From Nectonema munidae (Eukaryota; Nematomorpha; Nectonematoida; Nectonematidae), in assembly GCA_030549495.1 (NCBI GenBank), contig JAUIRK010000893.1, forward strand, positions 682,001-746,000: a stretch of DNA of 64,000 bases, in the 5' to 3' direction. Positions within the stretch are counted from its first letter, which is position 1, and each line of letters starts with the position of its first letter. Of this stretch, positions 33,808 through 47,400 are shown in pieces. Below the pieces are notes generated by a model. That model did no database searches. It was not told where the DNA came from and saw only the letters and a program-made list of their open reading frames with translations. The translations under genes and the position numbers were made by a program.

Positions 33808-34663
33808 GATTAGAGCAGCGGTTCCCAACGTGGGCGATTTTACGATATCAGGGGGCGATAAAAAATTATGAGCGCTAAGGGGCGATAGGAACCAGAAAGG
33901 GGGCGTATATTTAACACAATCATCATTTTATTTACACATTTAACACGTTACCCGCGATTGCCAAATGGCAAGAATTCTGTGTCTCGCGTAGCCGTTTTTT
34001 GAGCAGTGCTTCAGTACCGTTTCAGGCAGCGCTGTGAGAGGAGGTGTGTGTTTTTGTTCCCATCTAAGAATACGCTACTGGCAGTAAAAATGTTGGCTCA
34101 TCGGTGGTACAACTTGTTCTATAACTTGAAATATTTATTTTCCCATGTCTTGTACAATGTGTGTACCAAAACAATTTTCACAAAATATTTGACAAATATT
34201 TATTTTTCTCTTATTGGCCCTCTTACAATTAAAAATATGTAAATTTACTGGTTTAGGTTACTTTATGGGAGGAAATGAAGTAATTTAGAAGTACTGTACT
34301 GTATAATTGGGCCTATTTTTGAAGTGAAATGTCTGAAGTAAATTTAGGCCTATTTCCATTTTAGTGATAATTCTGGATATCTTCCACAGCAAGATAAATT
34401 ATATAGGATTAGACCACTGGTTGATATTATCAATAAGCAGTATCAAGCTGTTTTCAAGCCAGGCCCTATACTTGTCAATATACGTGTAGTGACTGGTGTG
34501 TTGTACTGTTTGTAATATATATATGTATGTACAAACACCCACATACAATCATAGTACATTGAAAATAATTTAGAAATTTGGGAAACAAAGGGGGCAGTAG
34601 CAAGTGGTGTTCATACTCAGGGAGGCGTTGAATGAAAAATGTTTGGGAACCACTGGATTAGAG
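33808..34663. mobile_element. hAT-type MITE with perfect 8-bp TSD
   Basis: The element spans 33816-34655. Its ends, CAGCGGTTCCCAACGTGGG and GTTTGGGAACCACTG, are inverted repeats. GATTAGAG occurs directly on both sides (33808-33815 and 34656-34663), an exact 8-bp target-site duplication diagnostic of hAT elements. The 840-bp interior has no transposase. Exact flanks suggest a younger insertion than its relatives at 10111 and 13277. Confidence 0.92.
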
Positions 34664-36824
34664 TGACCAAAATTTTTTTATCAAAACACGAAAAACCATT
34701 AATTGACGCAAGATGAAAATTTGTTTTAAATATCACTGTGAAAAGAGACAGGAATTTTTTTTTATCTCTAATAGAAATGAGATATAAAAGGAAAAATTAA
34801 AAACAATTATTTTGAAAATTTGAAAAATTTGGATAAAATGATTTTTTAAAAATGAAATGACGAAGTCATTTACTCTATAAATATTTTAGAACTGTGAAAA
34901 TCTTACTACTGGATCGTATAAAATACGGAACTAAAAAGACATATATGATGACGTAGCTGCCCTTCCTAGTCTTTAAAATTTTTAAAATTGTATCGCTTTG
35001 ACTATCTAGCCTTTTCAAATGGTTCGGAGGAAAGATGCGGTCGCTTTATATTCGTAAGCAGACGTGGAAACTTTCTTCTCCAAAAATGGCAAAAACTTAA
35101 CAAATCATAGTTTTCCTATTTTTTTAATGAAGGTGAATCTTTACATACAGCCATTCCCCATAAATTGCGAAAGCCTGGAGAGGAAAGTTTTTTTAATGAA
35201 AAATGTATTTGATTTAAATAAGCTTATGATATTTGTGATATGATTTTCTATTTAAAAAATGAATCCATATTATATTCATATCTTCTGATCAGTTCATTAA
35301 ATTGTCCTCTTTTTCCTTTTAGTATTAAAAGTCATATTTTTACATTATTTATTCTTTTTTAGGCGTTATATGAGGCATTTTGTTTATTGGAATTTAAGAG
35401 TATGGAATTAACTGCTTTATAAAAGTTCTAGAGAATGAAGTAAAGATGAATAATGGGTGAATTGGCTTGTGAAAGTTCTTGTTTCCATTTTCGTCAAGAA
35501 GCCTAAGAAAATCATTGAGTGAAAAATCGCACTTTATTGCTTCGGCAGCGTGTAAATGCTAACAGATATTTGATAATTTGTTTAGCGAAAAAATAGAAAA
35601 TCAAAATTTTATACACAATATTCTCTCAATTCATTATCAATTTAGAACAGGGTATCCTAGTCGCCCGTATTTTTATATTGTCGGCTTTGAAGACACACGG
35701 CACTGATTTTCTAGCAAACCATGTTGTTCTCTATGTTCATATTGAAGTCTATATTTTCTCATATTCAAATCTCACAAAATTTTTGGGAAGAGATTCACGT
35801 TTGCGGCAAAGAACATATAAAGCTCAAATTTAGAATCGAATTGAGATGACACACCAGATACCATATTAAAATTAAATGACTATTTCACGAAATGCAAAGT
35901 GCGCTTTTTGATAAGCTCTAATCTTTTTATGCATATTTTTTATACTTAAAAAGCGTGTAGAGTAGGGTTTAAAAATAACCGAAAATAATAAAACACGTTT
36001 GTTAACGGGACCTTTACCTTTAACGTAAAAATTTTGAAAAGCCGATTTTGCTCTGTAAATAGACGTATATTTCATTATATAAATAAATTAAGAGTCTTTT
36101 GTTGGAAACAAGTTAATTTAAAAAGAAATGAAACGAGGAGTAAGTTTTCAAACATTATGTTATGTATATGCGAAAATAATATTTCAACTTCAAGAGTCTT
36201 CATCAATTGACTTCATGTGAATAAATTATTTGAAATATGAGAAGAGGGTGTTGCTTAGAGAAGGATGCTGGAAAGTCGCGTGTTTTCTTTTAATTGAGAT
36301 TTGAACAAAGAATTTACATAAAATTCTCTAGCAGAAAAGTTACTTCGCTTTCAACACGTGATCTTTTTATTGTGTGCGATAAAACAAATCTGATTTTTCA
36401 TATGTCCTGGATTTTAAATTTTGAGCTCAAGTCTAAAACATGCGAATTTTCTATCTTGAAAAAAATAATTTTCATAATTTCCCCTCTACTTTTTCTCAGA
36501 AATTGTGTTTTTTCGATTGCTTCAGAGTATCGCAAATGCACTAGCCTCATCTTTCTGATATTTCAGATGTTTTAGACGAACTAAATCTAACTTTCAAAGA
36601 CTCTCAATATTTAAATTGTATGACAATATTACAGCATTAAAATAAATATGTTCTTTTTCTTATAATATAAGTAAAAATAGTTTCTAAGTAAATGAATTCT
36701 AAAGAAAATGCTTATTTTGAACGTTTCCCACTGTTAAATAAAATTACAAGCAAATCATAACTATAAAGAGTCGCCCGGAACTAAAATAATTTCACGTTTA
36801 TTTTCCTAATACTCCGCATTCCAG

Positions 36825-37114
36825 AAAAGAAATCGAATGGTTCAGAATCCAATTTTTCAATATGACCAGTAATAACTTCTCATCTCTTCAAGAACTCTTG
36901 ATGGAAGTTTCAAAATCATCTTTTAAAGTAAAATTTTCAAAAAAAAAAGAATCTGAAATTGGAATAAAAAAGTTGATAAAATTTTGAGTAACCTGTAGAC
37001 TACGGTTTTCAAACTTGTTATCAGCAATTCTCTAAGAAATATGTTCATGGTTTAAAGGCCTTACAGGATTTAAATTTGGAGCTTCAATTAATTTCTAAAA
37101 AATATTGTGTATAA
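36825..37114 (+). other. Two exon-like pieces of an unknown gene
   Basis: 36825-36927 lies between ccgcattccag and gtaaaa and encodes EIEWFRIQFFNMTSNNFSSL then QELLMEVSKSSFK, starting after one phase base and ending in phase 0. 37067-37114 follows ggccttacag in phase 0 and reads DLNLELQLISKKYCV then TAA. The fit is suggestive of the 3' end of a small helical-protein gene. No upstream exon is recognised, and chance is possible. Confidence 0.2.
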
Positions 37115-39982
37115 ACATTTTATTAAAGGTTTACTAGTGGATTTTATTCACCATTTTATTTGGAACAACTTTATATAAAACTTTTAAATGTGGTTTGATA
37201 AAATTTAGCGCATACCCTAACAACTTTTTTTTACGAATTATTATTTTCCCTGTAGTACAAGACTTTGAAGCTTTATGAGTTGATTCAGAAATGAAGTATC
37301 CAAACCCTTGGCTAATCTCGTACGCTGCGTAGCACTTCTTAGAACTCTTCTCACGCGTGCCTTTGTGATGAAATTCGTTTCGCACATTGCTACATGCCTG
37401 GCATTGCATAGGATGCCTTTCATCCTACAAAATTTAAATAAGAATGAATAAATGAATTATTAAAGTTATTTTTAAATTATTGATCAATCCACGACATAGA
37501 TTCTGCTGAAAGAAGTACGCATTCATTTGCCTATTCCTGCACTCTTTAAACAATAGGTGTGAATAAGTGAGTCTCTTCATCATGTTTCTTTCGTTTATCC
37601 GTGCTCTGCCTTTTCTCACTCTGCGTGTCTGTTGTTGCATTTTAAACGGTTTCTTTCTCTAAATAATGAATGAGAAAGAAGTATGATTTATACGAAAACT
37701 AGGCAGGTGACTGAAGTCTGCTACTCACTCTCAACGCCATATTTATAAAATACCTAATATTATTTCGCTATTTTGCAGTCTTTTTCGATTGATGAAATAA
37801 TAAATATGGTGTGACGTAAATGAGAAAATTAAAAATTCTTCATCTTAAATTAATATATTTATGATCTTTGACGACAAAGCTGGTATGATCAAGGAAACAA
37901 AGTCTAAAATGAGTAAATATAGATACATCCATTTATACATACATCTATCTAATATCAATTAATAATTGTAGTGGGTATCATACATACAAATTAGACAAGC
38001 ACACACAAAACATTTGGATGATGGTGATGATGATGTACATTTGACTTTGAATCAATTCAAATCTTTATTTTCTTTATTGTTACAAGCTTGTTGCCAATAC
38101 TTCTTCGAATAGATGAATTCTTCTATGTACAGAAAAGCAGGTAACCACCTTAATCAATTATTAACTAATCAACACTTTGAAAGCACAGAATACATAACTT
38201 TTCATTCTTGTTGCATCATAAGGTCAGTCAGAAAATTTGAACAAACAACTTTTTGAGGCGTAAACATTCATTTTTACCATCTTGTTATGAGCTAAATAAA
38301 AGAGAAGGTGTGATAAAACAGGTGAAAAAAATTCATTAAAAAAATATATACATCGTTGTAATACTTTTGTCAAAGAAGTAATTTATGTTCGTCAGAATAC
38401 CGGAAAATGTTTTCTTTCCACTTTGACATCATCGTTTTCTGATATGTGTTACAATAGACGATTATCTCACTTTAATTTGGAGCTTTTTGATTTTTGAGAC
38501 AAATTTCACTCGATTTCTCAGACCAAGTGACCATCCGCCAATTTCAGATGTCCTTTGGATTTTATTTATCTACACCCTATTTTACTCTAATGTACATGAC
38601 TATTGAAACACGCAGTCTTTTCGTTTATACGAAAGCCTCGATTCATCCTGTAAATTTAAAGTTATCAAGACCTAATGGGCCATAAAATTCAAAATTTTTG
38701 AAAGAATGTTTTGACAATTTCCACCTCATTAAAATCGCTCTTATTTTCCAATTAAGAAATGCATATTTTAGGTGCAAAAAACCGCAAATATCGAGAACCA
38801 TTTATGATAACTTCTAATACTCTACTTTCCTGGTTTACCAGTGTTACAAACTTTTACTGAACATGCTTGCGTGAATTTTACTGCAATTGTTCACAAACAG
38901 TGACATTAGAAAAAGGAGTTGTGTAAAGAAATCAAATAGAATTACTTCTGCAATATCTCAAAGATGTGATGTTTGAGTAAACATCTATTGGTATAATATA
39001 AAGCAATTGCGTGTCCTACAAAATGAATAAACCGTATTTTCAATTTGTCATGATTCCTTCCCATAACACCTTCCAACAAGAGTTCTCTTACGATTGTAGA
39101 CGTTATCCAATAAAAAAATCCACGCATTCATACTCAATTTTAATCTCTGATCACGTTTTTCTCAGTTCCTTTTTTGCTGTTGACCATTTTCAATTTTTGT
39201 TAATGATAAAGCATGTGCCCAAAACGTTTTCTTTTTTAAGACAAAAATTAAAACCATTTCAGTGTTTTATTGGGAATTTTAAATATCCTTAAAAGTTTAA
39301 ATTTTTTTCACGAAGAAAGTTCAGTTTTTTTGAAATATATTCCAAAAATATTCAAATTTAGAATGGAGGTTGCGGTGAATATTTAAAAGCTAATGGAATA
39401 ATTTTGGAATGGAAAATTATATTTTAATTTTTTTGGAAAATATCGTAAATATCTTAATAGATGAAAATAGTAAATCTAGAAAAATCTTTTGTAGTAGAAA
39501 AATAGGAAATAGAAAAAGTTTTTACGAGTAGAAGAAGAGATATATGGCTGGTTCACTCAGCTATTGTAGTATACACTTTGCCAATGTTAAACATCATGTT
39601 CACAGTTTACTAAACAACTAAAAATATTGATACCATTTTTTAAAGTTTCTTTTACGGTGTAAATTATTTTATGAAGTCATCATCATTATTTCTACAAGAA
39701 AATTAAAATTATCTATCATTTTTTATAACTTCATATTTTTGGTAGTCAACGATATAGCAAAAGAAGAATTTACTAACCTAACTCCAGATTGGATTAGTTA
39801 GAAAGGTTGGATAAATTGTTTTCTAAAGCGATCTCTGCTTTTAAGATAAAGAAATATGTTCATTTTGAAATAATAAAAAAAAAGTATATATATATATAAC
39901 TTTGAATGTGTTTTTTTTTATAAAAAATATTTTTTTATTTTTGTTAATTAATTCATTTTTTGTTTATATTTGCTTATATAAT

Positions 39983-40062
39983 TTTGTCAACAAATGGCCT
40001 AGTGCCTGTCCCGTCCAGCTATGGGGAATATTATTCTTCCCTTTGATGCGATGCCGACAACT
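39983..40062 (+). repeat. SINE family 1, internally deleted
   Basis: Starts 'ttgtcaacaaatggcctagtg', jumps to 'cgtccagctatggggaatat' and ends 'tgatgcgatgccgacaact'. Head and tail match the full copy at 49940-50090; the A-to-B box region is missing. Confidence 0.65.
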
Positions 40063-41240
40063 ACTACAAAGAAATTAGTACACTAGTTAGTGGGATTTTA
40101 TCCAGTTGATATGGTAGATTGTTAAATTCTTATCATTGCACGAATAGTCTCTTTTACAAGTGCACATTAGTCTTGTTGAATTTTTGTCTTACTCGAATTT
40201 CCGCTGAATCTAAGCGAAAAATTATTAGTTCCGAGAAAGACTAATCTCCTTTCCATATATATTAATAAAATAAGCAACTAAATTTTCGTTATGTAAATAA
40301 AAATTTAAGTTTTACTTTTTTTCTTATTAACGTTTTAAAATCAATCTAATAAAAATAATTGAAAATCCATTAAATTCTGCAAAGTATAAAGAGATGTCAA
40401 ATGGCACAAATCGTAAACGTGCTCTTTGATGCATAGATTTAGAAAGTTTGCCATCCATTGGATGCATCACTAAATTGTCACAAATGAAGGATATTTTTTA
40501 CCCATATGTGTTTCAAAATTAAATTTTCCTGAATTTGCTTGTATAGGTCTATGAATTAGTCCGAAGGCAATTAACATAAATTAAATTTACATAAATTTGA
40601 ATAATGCATTTTGAATTTGCTGTCTTTTGAGAATAAGTTTGTTTTTACTAACTTATTCTAATATATTAAAATTATAGGATTCCACTTCCATCAGAGATAT
40701 AATCAGAAAAAATACGCATAGAAGAACGCTTTGTAAAAACTTTTTTATATTTCAAGCTCCATAGTGCACATAATCATAAAAAAAGAAATAAACTCGAAGT
40801 CAAATTTCTAAAATCTATTTTTTATAAAAAAAAAGAAATTAAAATTTATAAATTTAAAAGTTATAAAATATAATAATAAACTTTTTTTTATACTTAGTTT
40901 TTCATATATATTTTTTTTGTAAAACATTTCTATTTTTGGTCTTAGAGCGTGTTTGTTTTTTTATGGTTACAAGCACTATGAAGCTTGACATTTAGCTTTT
41001 GCAAGGCGTTTTTCTTTCTTTAATCATTTCCTAAATATATTTGTAATAACTTGGAAAATTTATTTTCGAGTTACGCAAAAAAATATAAACTTTTACTATA
41101 CAAAAAAGCGCAATCCTTACTAACACAATTTTTCTGATTGCAGAGAAAACGCGATCCTCTCAGTCCACGAGTTGATGTAGCGATCTTTTAGATCTGTTTA
41201 GAAGCGCCGCTTTTACAATACTTCTTTATTCGATTGATAG

Positions 41241-41413
41241 GCAAAGAGCTGGTAGACTACATAGCCAACTACCTCGACAACATTCGCCTTAAAAGGGTGT
41301 ACCCAAATGTTAAGCCTGGATACTTACGCAAACTCCTTCCAGATTCCCCTCCTGAAGATCCCGAATCTTGGGAGCTGATATTCAAAGATTTTGAGAATTT
41401 TATCCTGCCAGGA
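41241..41413 (+). CDS. Decarboxylase exon 1 (first one found)
   Basis: Starts after cgattgatag with two bases completing a Gly codon from an upstream exon. Encodes [20 protein letters not shown] and [13 protein letters not shown]...ILPG. The in-frame TTG before it is in the intron, so there is no Met here. Donor gtaaaa, phase 0. Confidence 0.9.
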
Positions 41414-44400
41414 GTAAAAATCGCTTACATATTTGAACAAAGATTGAAAAAATGATCTTATTTATTCCTTAGGTTACACACTGGCAAAGTCCATACATGC
41501 ACGCCTATTTTCCCGCACTTAATTCGTATCCCTCTCTCTTAGGAGATATGATGGCAGACGCCATTAATTGTTTGGGATTTACATGGGTATTTTCATTCTT
41601 TTTTGGAAAAGTTTTTAATGTGTGTGCTGTCGTTGTACAAATCAAAACCTAAGCAAATCTTCATTCACATCTTGCTAACTGATAACATTTCTCCAAATCG
41701 CTTCTTTTCCCATTTCCATGTTGAATATTATTTATTCAGCATGTGCATTTTGATACATTTTAGTCTTTTTTAAGCTTACCTAGAATTGTAAGTTCTCTTG
41801 TATTCTGAACTGCTATCGCACTACGGGGAGAGTCATTTAGATAATAATGACTAAAGAGACGTGTTAGAAGAAGTTAAGACTCTTAAGGATGCGAAACAAT
41901 TCCGGGAACACATACCTTTTAGTAACACTAAATCATAAAGATTAAAATAGAGGAAATAGATCAAGTTTTGAGGCGTACACACTAGAGCTTCTGATTTCTC
42001 GATTCTCGAGAAACGAGAAAAAAAATATATGATTCTCGAGACTCGAGAAAAGTTTCGAGATTTTAAAAAATATTAAAAATATTTTGTTTTATTAGTAAAA
42101 TAACTTTTTAAAAAAACAAGAGCATTTGAAGTTTCGTTTTTCAAACTCAATCATTTTGGAGATAAAATTCTTCCGCATTGACAAGAAGTTGGTTGGATGC
42201 ATAAAAGAGAATTTTTTAACAATTGCATCGATTCTGATAAATCAAAATTTTTGTTTTGTTTGAACATCTGTAGTTCTTCTTCTATTGTACTAACTTTTTC
42301 TTCTTTTTTATCATACATGAATTGTTTAATTTCTCTATTTAAACTTTGAGTTAGAGATTCTTCTTCAAACTCATCAACAGATTCGACTTGAATTTGGCTT
42401 TCTTGTATATCAGTTCCATGCTCCAAATAATGAGAAAAAATTTTATCAAAAATATTTTTTGCACATTCTAAAATTTCTTCAAAATTTGAATATTCAAAAG
42501 TTGATCGTGCATTACACATAATTATTTATTTTTTATTATTATTTATTCAAAATTTAACATGTTTTCAGCAATAAAAAAATTCTAAAATTCTCGAGAATCG
42601 AGAAATCTCGAGACAGAAGTTCTAGTACACACAAATTGAGATTAGCAATCCATTTTTATTGTTACTTTTGAAATAGAGAAGTTTATCTTTCATTTGCTTA
42701 GCAGTCAAATGATTTCATTTCTAAATTTTTATCACTAAATTTAAAATAGAATATTTAATCTTCGAAAATAATTTTTGAAAACATATTTATCATTTTAATT
42801 ATGCATTTTAGGCTTGGATATATAAAGCAAAATTGAAACTCTACTCGTTCATTTGTAAAATCAACATAGAAGATTTTGTTTTAAACATAATTTTTTCACA
42901 AAATAACTCAAATTTTTTCAATTGAATACGATGTTCCCGACAAATAGCAACCGTGCATGAAGACAAGTACTTCTGAAGTACTAAATACATATGCTTTAAA
43001 CATATGAAATTCCTTTGAAAAAGAATGTAGACTATAGTCCTCAAACTCAAGTGGTTAATTAAACTTTAAGCTTTTGACAGCCTTTTATTTTTTGCGCTTT
43101 TTGTTTAACCCCTTTATGTTAAATACTTTTAAATATAAATGTCAATTTTCTTTCGTTATCACTTTCTGTGTTGTTTGATGAATCAGAAGCAAGAAAAAAA
43201 GATACTTCCAGTTTTCTTCCTCCGTAAAATCACTTTCTTCTTCCATTTTAAAATTTAAATTAAAATTTTTCCTCTATTCCCGTTTTGAAATAAAAAAATT
43301 CGTTTGATAAAGAAATTAATATTGAACTTTTAAGAAAAATTCTATGAAAAATATCCGTAATACGGATTACTTCTACAGTTTTCATAAAAATTTTGTTGCG
43401 ATTTTCGCTAGAATTATGGAAAGAACTAAAAAAATATCTTCAATAACTTAAATTTAATAGATTTGCAACGAAGTAATAATGCTTAAAGATGGAGCAGATT
43501 TTTGGCGAAAAAATTAAATGAAAAAAAATTTGACTACACTTGTTATTAAAATTTGGCAAGATGGCGCAGAAATATCAACTATTAACTAAAGCAAGAAAAA
43601 GAGATATAAAAAATTGGTTGATAGAAGTAACTTCTTGGTAGGTCTTGTTAGTTAGTTAGTTAGTTAGTTTATTTTTCAAAAGTAACAAGAAAAATATATA
43701 TATAGAGCAAATTGCTTAATGCAAAAATATGGTAAATTGTGAACATTTACAAAAGGAGATAATATGTATCATAATAAAATATTGCTTTTGAAGGTCAATA
43801 TCAAAGGCCAAGTTAGCCGCTGGTAGATGTCAACCTGCTCGTGAGATTTCTATAATCTAGGGAATTTTATGAGACGAGCGGTTCAAGATGAAGTCATACT
43901 TTTTCTGCAGGCATAACAGCTGGAAATTGAACAATTGTTGATTCTTGAGTAAGAGTTGATGAAATAGGACATAATCATCTTTGGAAATTTTTTCATATTG
44001 ATGGCATCAGAAATAAAAAACATTTGATTGGAGTTGAATAGTGTTGAAATTTTGAATGCAAATGCTTGCTTTGATTTTGTGTAGTTATAGTAAGGGAGCA
44101 TCGTGTGAGTCATAAAGTGAGGAGATGTTCTTTCCTTTTCTGAGTTAAAAGTGATGAAGTCGTTGAAAATGAATGGAAGCATGCCATGCAAGAATTTATA
44201 TAGGGAGGTGTAGGCACTATGGACATAAATGTCTTTGAACTTCAACAGAGTGTATTGAATAAATACGTTGTTTGTGTGGGAGAGGGGAGGAAGATTGAAA
44301 ATTACTCTCAATATCTTTTTTTGTAGTGTAAAAAGCATCGTGTTTTTTGAGTGACCCCAGTTGAAGACACTGTACTTTAGATGAAGAAGGAACAAACTAT

Positions 44401-47400
44401 TATACATGGTGAGCATTGTATTGATTAGGAGAAACTTTTTGGCTTGTCTCATCACACTAGAAATATAAGCTAGTTTGTGGCATACATGTGAAAAATGGCA
44501 ATGCCAAGTCAGATCACTTGATACGTAAAAACCCAAAAAATTAAATTCATTTACTCTTTGAATACCAATACTTGATAAGTAAACATTGTAAACAGGCTTA
44601 GTATGTCCATACGAGTATGAGTTATATTTTGATTTAGCTGTGTTCAAAAACATGCCATTTAATTCAAACCACTTTTGCATCAATCCTAGATTTTGCTCAA
44701 GTAATGGTTTATGCAGATTTTCTTCTTAAAATAACAAAGTTATGTCATCTGCATAACTGAAAATTTCACAATCAAGCGCAATTTCCTGTAAGTCTCTCAT
44801 AAACATATTGAAAAATATGGGAGCTAAAATTGTACCCTGAGGTACACCTGAGACTACTTTTTTTACATTGGAAGGACAACCATTTATGTGCACAGTCTGA
44901 TGTCTGTTACTAAAATAGGAGGAAAAAAACTTTAAGGTTTTATCTGGAAAACCGTGTGATTTTAGCTTGTATAAAAGAAGGCTATGAGGTATAGAGTCAA
45001 AAGCATGACTGAGATCTAAGAAAATCGAGCAAACCTGTTTTTTTTATTCAAGCGAATCGATCACCCTGTTCAAAAAATAAGTATGAAACAACTCTGTAGA
45101 GGATTGTCTTTTGAAGCCAAATTGAAATGGGGAAAGGAGAGAATTGTAGGTGAGATAAGTATATAATTGAGTATAAATAATTTTTTCAAATATTTTCGAT
45201 ATTGATGTAACAATCGATATTGGTCTATAGTTGGCTAGATTGTCTGTTTCTCCTTTTTTATGAACAGGTATAACTTTAGTATTTTTTAAAATATCAGGAA
45301 AAACATTTTTTTCAATACAAGAATTGAATGCTTTCATTAAAGGCAAAGAAATATAGTTTTCAACTTTTTTCAAATCATAAACGGACAATCCAAAAATGTC
45401 TTCACTACGGCTAGACTTTAGAGACTTGACCGACAAAATAACATCATTAAGAGATACCTCTTGCAAGTAAAAAGTACAAGCTGTTGATTCAAAAGACACA
45501 GCGTTTACGTCATGAACGAAATCGTGGTTAAATTTTTTTTCAAAATGATCGCTAAATAGATTACTAACAGTAGAACTGTTGCTGATTATATTATCGTTAA
45601 TATTTATATAAAAGAGATTGTAGTGTTAGGCGATTTCCATACGCCAACTTTTTTGATTTATCTTCATATATTTTCTTCTAAATTGTCTTTTTTAAGTTCT
45701 AGAAGCTCTTTCTAAAATACAAAATAAAATTGAAAAAAGAAAATTTAGGACTTAAAAAATAAATAGTAGAATCGAAAAAAGACAATTTAAAAGTAAAAAT
45801 GGTATATTATGAAATTTAGAGAGAAACTATATTGTATAAAATCTTCACTGAAACGCCCAACGACGTCAATTGGCGCATTTTGAATGAATATGAAAATTTT
45901 CTCTGATCTAAATTTTTATACTACATTGTCGTTTTTTATTTCACTTTTTGAACTTTGTTTAAATGAAACTTTTTTGCATCAAAGCAGTTTTTAAGTATTC
46001 AAAGTATATTTATTGCTTTTAAATCTTTTCCTTGATAGCCTATTTTTATTTTTAAAAAGAAAATCAGTCCTTTGTCTCTTTTTTATAAGAATATAACATC
46101 TTCCATTAATTGACTTTTTTTTGGAGTTTTGAAATGACAAATTTTTTTTTGTCATTTTAATGCTAACTTTGATTTTATAGGCATCAAGTCCTGCGTGTAC
46201 TGAGTTGGAAACAATAACGATGGATTGGCTGGGCAAAATGATTGGACTTCCTGCCTGCTTTCTTCATAGTGATACATCTACGTCTGGAGGGGGAGTAATT
46301 CAGGTAAATGTATCTTCATAACTTTCTTTCCATTTGGCATTCCTGTCAATCTTCCTCATCTTTACTAATCAAAGTAGTTTCAAACAAATGAATGCCTTCC
46401 ACTAACTCGTTAGAGCATTGTTGATGAAGGAATGGTAAAATTTACAAACTAAATTGCCGCTTTTTGGAACTTGCAAATGCTAAGAGTCGATATTTGAGCA
46501 ACATATGTTGGAGCGAAATAAACTAAACTTTTGCTAATTATTATTTCAAAACGGTATTTGTTGTGATTTCTACATTGTACAGGAACATTGTAATCGTGTC
46601 ATCTTATTTTAAATTTTTGAGTGAAGTGCAATTATTTTTCATCGATTAAACAATCTTTAAATAATTTTATCTTCTAACCTAATAAAATTTTTAAAAAGTT
46701 AATCCCCAAAAAAGTTAGCTGAAACCACGCTGGACTACATATATTTGTTTGTTCCATTACATTTAAAATCAAGCTTCAAAATGAAACATAAAAAATATAT
46801 ATAATCAAAGTTAAAATTATTTAAAACATTATTCTTAATTATTTAGAAATTTGGAAATTCAAAAAAAACTTCCCAGCTTAAAATATATTTTTTAAGTTTT
46901 ATTTAACATAAAAGCACATTTAATTTTTAATTATGTTCTTACAATCTTGACATCCTCACAGATAGCGTTTTGGAATAATTTGCTGTGATTTTGTTCTCGC
47001 TCCAACATTTGGCGCTCTATTGTGAATACCGCTCAATTGAATATCCTTTGATTGTGTGTCGACGAATTGTTTATTATGCCTCAAAAGTACGAGTGCCGTG
47101 ATAAAGTTTGTCCCAACCAACCAACTACTGTTCAGCAATAAAAAGATCTTGAATAAAAGATTCTATTTGGAAGGAAGAATAGGTTTGTTAGAAAAATCGC
47201 ACAACTGCCGACGTTACCCTTAATTACACTAATTTTGAATATCTGGGAAGTGCTGATTAGGTCTTTGTTTTCTACAGCCATTAAAAAGGTATTGATTTGG
47301 GCGTGCCATTCTTTATAGCTTCTTTCTTCTTCTATTTTATTCCTTGTCAAACTTGAAATTTGAAATGGAAAGATCGATATCCTCTTCAATGGATCCTGAT

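Larger units (their letters stand above)
34664..41240. other. Intergenic region between the two host genes
   Basis: Mostly AT-rich without recognisable genes. It should contain the decarboxylase promoter and first coding exon, which I could not identify. It also holds exon-like pieces at 36825-37114, an unrecognised Cys-containing minus-strand frame at 37134-37423, a SINE at 39983-40062 and a (TA)n tract near 39887. Confidence 0.45.

Noticed and set aside
37134-37423. Minus-strand frame 'CQACSNVRNEFHHKGTREKS' as a transposase zinc finger
   Set aside because: The Cys spacing does not match a family I can name, and no other parts of an element were found nearby.
46956-47389. Minus-strand frames as a gag-like element
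   Set aside because: '[18 protein letters not shown]' is faintly suggestive, but no protease, RT or terminal repeats were found.
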